Shown here piece by piece: positions 14,552 to 17,735 of a DNA stretch of 17,735 nt. The DNA is taken from NCBI GenBank assembly GCA_028290805.1, contig JAQGJA010000024.1, positions 1 to 17,735 on the forward strand, written 5' to 3'. The DNA comes from Alphaproteobacteria bacterium. Lineage in GTDB: Bacteria > Pseudomonadota > Alphaproteobacteria > Micavibrionales > SZUA-601. A program made the position numbers and the translations under genes. The notes under the pieces were generated by a model. That model saw nothing but the letters and a program-made list of their open reading frames with translations. It was not told where the DNA came from and ran no database searches. Positions within the stretch are counted from its first letter, which is position 1; each line of letters opens with the position of its first letter.

Positions 14552-15563
14552 CCTTCAACGGCCTTTCCAACAAACCCCTAATCACGTAGTCAATCGCTTT
14601 TTCTTTGTGCAATGTTTCATACACCGCCTGGCAGATAGGCATGTCGATGTTCAGATTTGCCGCGAGTTTTACAATGGCGTCCGCCGTATAATAGCCTTCG
14701 GCGACCGAAGAACGTTCGGCCAGTATATCGGCAGCACGTTTGCCATGGCCCAAAGCCGCGCCCAAGGAAAAATTGCGCGACTGCATCGCGTTGCAGGTCA
14801 GGGTCAAATCGCCCACGCCTGATAATCCCAGAAATGTTTCGGGGTCTGCGCCCATCATTTGGCCCAGACGGACCATTTCAGCGATGCCGCGGGTCTGTAA
14901 TGCGGCGCGGGCATTGTCGCCCATTTGCTTGCCATGGGCGATGCCGCAGGCAATGGCAATGACGTTTTTTACCGCCCCGCCGATTTGCGCGCCGATCATA
15001 TCGGTACTGGCATAAAGGCGGAAATGCGGCGTCGATAACACATCGCACAGACGATAAGCCAGGTCTTGCTGCCCTTCATGCATCGCAATGATTGACGCTG
15101 CGGGCAGGTCCAATGCAACCTCGCCCGCGAAATTCGGCCCCGTCAGTACGCCGACCGGATTATCGGGCAGGATACCGGATACGATATGCGACAATAAACG
15201 CCCGGTGCTGATTTCGATCCCTTTCGAGGCGATCAAAATCGGTATGGAGGCGGCGATAAACGGTGCTGCCTGTTCCATGATTTCGGCGACATGCTGGGTC
15301 GGCACGACCAGGATGATAATATCTTGGTGACAGGTTTTTTTCAGGTCGGTGCTGGCCTTGATATCATCGCGCAAAGGAATGCCGGGCAGGTAAACCGGAT
15401 TGGTTTTCTTGGCGTTTATGGCATCGGCGGTATTACCGGACCGCGCCCATAACAAAACATCCAGCCCGGCACGCGATGATGTCTGGGCCAGGGCGGTGCC
15501 CCAGGCCCCGGCGCCGATAATGCCGATGCTTTTGAATGTTCTGTCCTTGATACCGTTTGCCAT
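14544..15563 (-). CDS. gpsA: Glycerol-3-phosphate dehydrogenase [NAD(P)+]
   Basis: Reduces dihydroxyacetone phosphate to sn-glycerol 3-phosphate for phospholipid synthesis. 339 residues, the usual family length. The Rossmann loop GAGAWG is at 17-22, SKGIE at 113-117, the catalytic lysine is Lys199 in GGAVKNVIAIA, and RNFSLG at 263-268 is the substrate-binding signature; SGVGDLTLTC precedes it. A short polar extension (MANGIKDRTFK) leads the Rossmann fold. AAGGA lies 8 bases before the ATG. It follows tsaD by 24 bases and overlaps the epimerase gene by 8, so the three form an operon. Confidence 0.96.
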   Translation of the reverse strand: MANGIKDRTFKSIGIIGAGAWGTALAQTSSRAGLDVLLWARSGNTADAINAKKTNPVYLPGIPLRDDIKASTDLKKTCHQDIIILVVPTQHVAEIMEQAAPFIAASIPILIASKGIEISTGRLLSHIVSGILPDNPVGVLTGPNFAGEVALDLPAASIIAMHEGQQDLAYRLCDVLSTPHFRLYASTDMIGAQIGGAVKNVIAIACGIAHGKQMGDNARAALQTRGIAEMVRLGQMMGADPETFLGLSGVGDLTLTCNAMQSRNFSLGAALGHGKRAADILAERSSVAEGYYTADAIVKLAANLNIDMPICQAVYETLHKEKAIDYVIRGLLERPLKGE

Positions 15564-15587
15564 TTTCCTTTTCCTTATGCCGTTTCT

Positions 15588-16613
15588 TTATACCATTTCT
15601 TTATACAGGGGCCAGCGCGGGCGTGCGGCCACATTCATGTCGTTTATTTCCCCGCGGCGCAGTTTTTCAATCCCCGCCCAGGCAATCATCGCCGCATTAT
15701 CGGTGCAAAGTTTGACGGGCGGCGAGACGAAGCGCAGGTTTTGTTGGGTACAAAAGGTTTTTAATTTATCGCATAAATATTGATTTGCCGCGACGCCGCC
15801 CGCGACGACAAGGGTATCGATCCCATCGCAATTCATATGTTTCAACCCCTGCTCCAGCCGATCGACCAGAATCTCTGCTACCGCCTGGTGAAAGGCCAGG
15901 CTTAAATCCGCCTTGTCCTGGTCCGACAGCACCCGCTCGCAGATCAATTGCCGGACCGCCGTTTTCAGACCTGCAAAGGAAAAATCAGCGTTCTTGCGTC
16001 CCCGCATAGGCCGCGGCAGGTCGATCTTTGCCGCAGCATACGCATCGGCCCCGGCCAGCAGTTTTTCCATCTCCGGCCCGCCAGGGTAGGGCAGGCCCAT
16101 CATCTTGGCCACCTTGTCAAAAGCCTCGCCAACGGCGTCATCGATGGTCTGGCCCAGTAATTCATATTCCCCGACATCCTGCACGCGCAATAACTGGCAA
16201 TGCCCGCCGGAAACCAGCAGTAACAGAAAGGGCACCGGCACATCATCGGTCAGGCGCACGGTCAGGGCATGCGCCTCGAGATGATTGACGGCGATCAAGG
16301 GCTTGTCAGCCGCCATGGCAATCGCCTTGGCCGTCATCAGCCCCACCATCACCCCCCCGATCAGGCCGGGGCCGGCCGTTGCGGCCACCGCATCCAGCGC
16401 CTCATAGTCGACCCCGGCTTCTTCCATGGTTTTGGCGACCAGATGGTCCAGATGTTCCAGATGGGCGCGGGCGGCAATTTCCGGAACCACGCCGCCATAG
16501 GGCAAATGATCTTCCAACTGGCTCAGCACGTTATGCGCCAGGATGCGCCGCGCATCGTCGACGACGGCGACGGCGGTCTCATCACAGCTGGTTTCGATGC
16601 CGAGGACGATCAT
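15588..16613 (-). CDS. tsaD: tRNA N6-adenosine threonylcarbamoyltransferase
   Basis: Transfers the threonylcarbamoyl group to A37 of ANN-decoding tRNAs, with TsaB, TsaE and TsaC/Sua5. 341 residues. The N-terminal IETSCDETA at 6-14, the metal-binding NHLEAH with His111 and His115, LLVSGGHCQL (ATP loop), YPGGP, the KNADFSFAGLKTA segment, AGGVAANQYL and CTDNAAMIA with metal ligand Asp305 are all in order. It diverges from hemC with 75 bases between them. No convincing promoter was seen for it on this strand; GAGAA lies close to the ATG. Confidence 0.97.
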   Translation of the reverse strand: MIVLGIETSCDETAVAVVDDARRILAHNVLSQLEDHLPYGGVVPEIAARAHLEHLDHLVAKTMEEAGVDYEALDAVAATAGPGLIGGVMVGLMTAKAIAMAADKPLIAVNHLEAHALTVRLTDDVPVPFLLLLVSGGHCQLLRVQDVGEYELLGQTIDDAVGEAFDKVAKMMGLPYPGGPEMEKLLAGADAYAAAKIDLPRPMRGRKNADFSFAGLKTAVRQLICERVLSDQDKADLSLAFHQAVAEILVDRLEQGLKHMNCDGIDTLVVAGGVAANQYLCDKLKTFCTQQNLRFVSPPVKLCTDNAAMIAWAGIEKLRRGEINDMNVAARPRWPLYKEMV

Positions 16614-16633
16614 GTTTTCTCGCTACTTGTCTC

Positions 16634-16662
16634 TTGCAATGGGGGTTTAGGGCTTTTACAAC
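16634..16662 (+). promoter_or_regulatory. Candidate promoter of hemC
   Basis: TTGCAA, a 17-base spacer, then TACAAC: four of six consensus bases in each box. It lies in the 75-base gap between tsaD and hemC and would give a leader of about 20 bases. Found by eye. Confidence 0.4.
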
Positions 16663-16688
16663 CATAGCCAAGAGAAAAGATCGACACA

Positions 16689-17651
16689 ATGACGACATCA
16701 CCCCCGTTTACCCCCGAAAAACCCCTGCGCCTTGGCACGCGCGGCAGCAAGATGGCATTGATCCAGGCCGAACAGGTGAAACAGCGCCTGATCGAGGCCC
16801 ACCCGTATCTGGCCGCGCCCGGCGCGGTCCAGCTTGTCGTGCTGGCCACGACGGGCGACAAGGTGCGCGACCGCCGCCTGAGCGAAGTTGGCGGCAAGGG
16901 CATGTTCATCAAGGAACTGGAAATCGCTTTGGAAGACAACCAGGTCGATGCCGCCGTGCATTCGATGAAGGATGTGCCTTCGCTTCTTTTGGCCCCCTTC
17001 AGCATTGCCGCCATCATGGAGCGCGACGCCCCATGGGATGTCTTTATTTCCCGCACCGCCAAAACCCTGGCCGATCTGCCGCATGGGGCGACGCTTGGCA
17101 CCTCGGCGCCAAGGCGGGAGGCTTTGACCCTGGCGCAGCGCCCCGACCTTAAAGTCGTCCTGTTCCGCGGCAATGCCGATACAAGGCTTGAAAAACTGGC
17201 CCGGGGCGAAGTGGATGCGACCTATCTGTCCTTGTCGGGATTGCAGCGCATCGACCGTTTTGAGACGCAATTCAAAGTCCTGAGCCCCGAAGAAATGCTG
17301 CCCGCCGCAGGCCAGGGCGCTATCGGGGTCGAGATCATGACCCATAACACCCTGCTGGGCGACATGCTGCAGGCCATCAACCATATCCCATCCTATCAGG
17401 CGGTTACCGCCGAGCGCGCCTGCCTGGCCGAGCTTTGCGGCGACTGCCATTCGCCGCTGGCGGCTTATGCTCATATCCAGGGCGAGGAACTGCATCTGAC
17501 CGCTTTGGCCGCCCGCCCCGATGGCACGCAGATCATCCAGTATTCCGATAAAGCCCCGCTGGAGAATTACCTGTCTTTGGGCATCCATGTCGGGGACACG
17601 ATCAAGAAACAATTACCCGAGGATTTCTTCGGCATCTGCGAAGCGGCGTAA
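16689..17651 (+). CDS. hemC: Hydroxymethylbilane synthase (porphobilinogen deaminase)
   Basis: Joins four porphobilinogens into hydroxymethylbilane in tetrapyrrole synthesis. 320 residues. LGTRGSKMAL at 15-24, GGKGMFIKELE at 68-78, AVHSMKDVP with catalytic Asp95, FRGNADTRL at 159-167, LPAAGQGAIGVE at 204-215 and the dipyrromethane-bearing Cys253 in GDCHSPLAAYA are all present. The usual GTSSLRR substrate-binding motif reads GTSAPRR here (137-143); both arginines are kept but Leu is replaced by Pro. The ribosome binding site is weak (AGAGAAAAG). The stop overlaps the next start (TAATG), so hemD is coupled. Confidence 0.96.
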   Translation: MTTSPPFTPEKPLRLGTRGSKMALIQAEQVKQRLIEAHPYLAAPGAVQLVVLATTGDKVRDRRLSEVGGKGMFIKELEIALEDNQVDAAVHSMKDVPSLLLAPFSIAAIMERDAPWDVFISRTAKTLADLPHGATLGTSAPRREALTLAQRPDLKVVLFRGNADTRLEKLARGEVDATYLSLSGLQRIDRFETQFKVLSPEEMLPAAGQGAIGVEIMTHNTLLGDMLQAINHIPSYQAVTAERACLAELCGDCHSPLAAYAHIQGEELHLTALAARPDGTQIIQYSDKAPLENYLSLGIHVGDTIKKQLPEDFFGICEAA

Positions 17652-17735
17652 TGCATGTCCTCCTGACGCGCCTGTATGAGGATAGCTTGCAGACCGGCCA
17701 CATCCTGCAGAAACACGGGATTAAAACCAGCATCG
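17651..17735 (+). CDS. hemD: Uroporphyrinogen-III synthase, N-terminal fragment
   Basis: The ATG at 17651 shares its A with the hemC stop. 28 codons are visible before the right edge. MHVLLTRLYEDSLQTGHIL fits the usual HemD opening (a hydrophobic strand, then L-x-T-R, then acidic residues and a helix). Its position directly after hemC is the usual one. It closes hydroxymethylbilane to uroporphyrinogen III. Only the start can be judged here. Confidence 0.75.
   Translation, partial: MHVLLTRLYEDSLQTGHILQKHGIKTSI

Noticed and set aside
16698..17612. Minus-strand 304-codon open frame
   Set aside because: Antisense of hemC, which carries all expected motifs.
1..17735. tRNA or rRNA genes, CRISPR arrays, insertion sequences, toxin-antitoxin or phage-defence systems
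   Set aside because: None of their characteristic sequences, repeats or protein motifs were found on reading either strand.

Overview
The window looks like chromosomal DNA from an alphaproteobacterium, possibly from the Micavibrionales or Rhodospirillales side of the class; that placement is inference. Three things support it. The right end has tsaD-gpsA on one strand facing away from hemC-hemD on the other, an arrangement I recall as common in Alphaproteobacteria. A palindrome of the GTCATGCTGAA type lies between two convergent genes, a motif I associate with alphaproteobacterial genomes. There is also a bactofilin and an outer-membrane barrel protein. Gene density is high, gaps are short, and three convergent gene pairs overlap at their 3' ends.

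Left part (1-5928). On the minus strand, glucokinase (glk), a degenerate receiver/GGDEF-like protein and a large cysteine-rich secreted protein that runs off the left edge follow each other with gaps of 37 and 48 bases, so they may form one transcript. A bactofilin gene diverges from glk. Its 3' end overlaps the 3' end of nth (endonuclease III). The start codon of nth in turn overlaps that of a divergent ogt-type DNA methyltransferase.

Middle part (5998-10930). A plus-strand cassette encodes two unusually long pilin-like proteins and a periplasmic PilP-like protein. It is tightly packed and resembles the minor-pilin and accessory part of a conjugative-plasmid-type (type IVb) pilus operon. No assembly ATPase, platform protein, secretin or prepilin peptidase is present here. 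The second pilin has a classic prepilin peptidase site and then a long Asn/Gly-rich repeat region, which would suit a stalk or tip adhesin. An orphan FlgC-like rod protein and a small outer-membrane beta-barrel protein follow.

Right part (10957-17735). After the palindrome come a minus-strand glycine-zipper protein of unknown function, a divergent OmpR-type regulator with a shrunken receiver region, two unrecognised genes, and then tsaD, gpsA and a dipeptide epimerase in one minus-strand operon. hemC and the first 28 codons of hemD run off the right edge and begin the uroporphyrinogen III branch of haem synthesis.

No RNA gene, insertion sequence, CRISPR array or recognisable defence system was seen. 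The least explained contents are the long-pilin cassette, the cysteine-rich secreted protein, the two degenerate signalling proteins and the AT-rich unknown gene at 12849.
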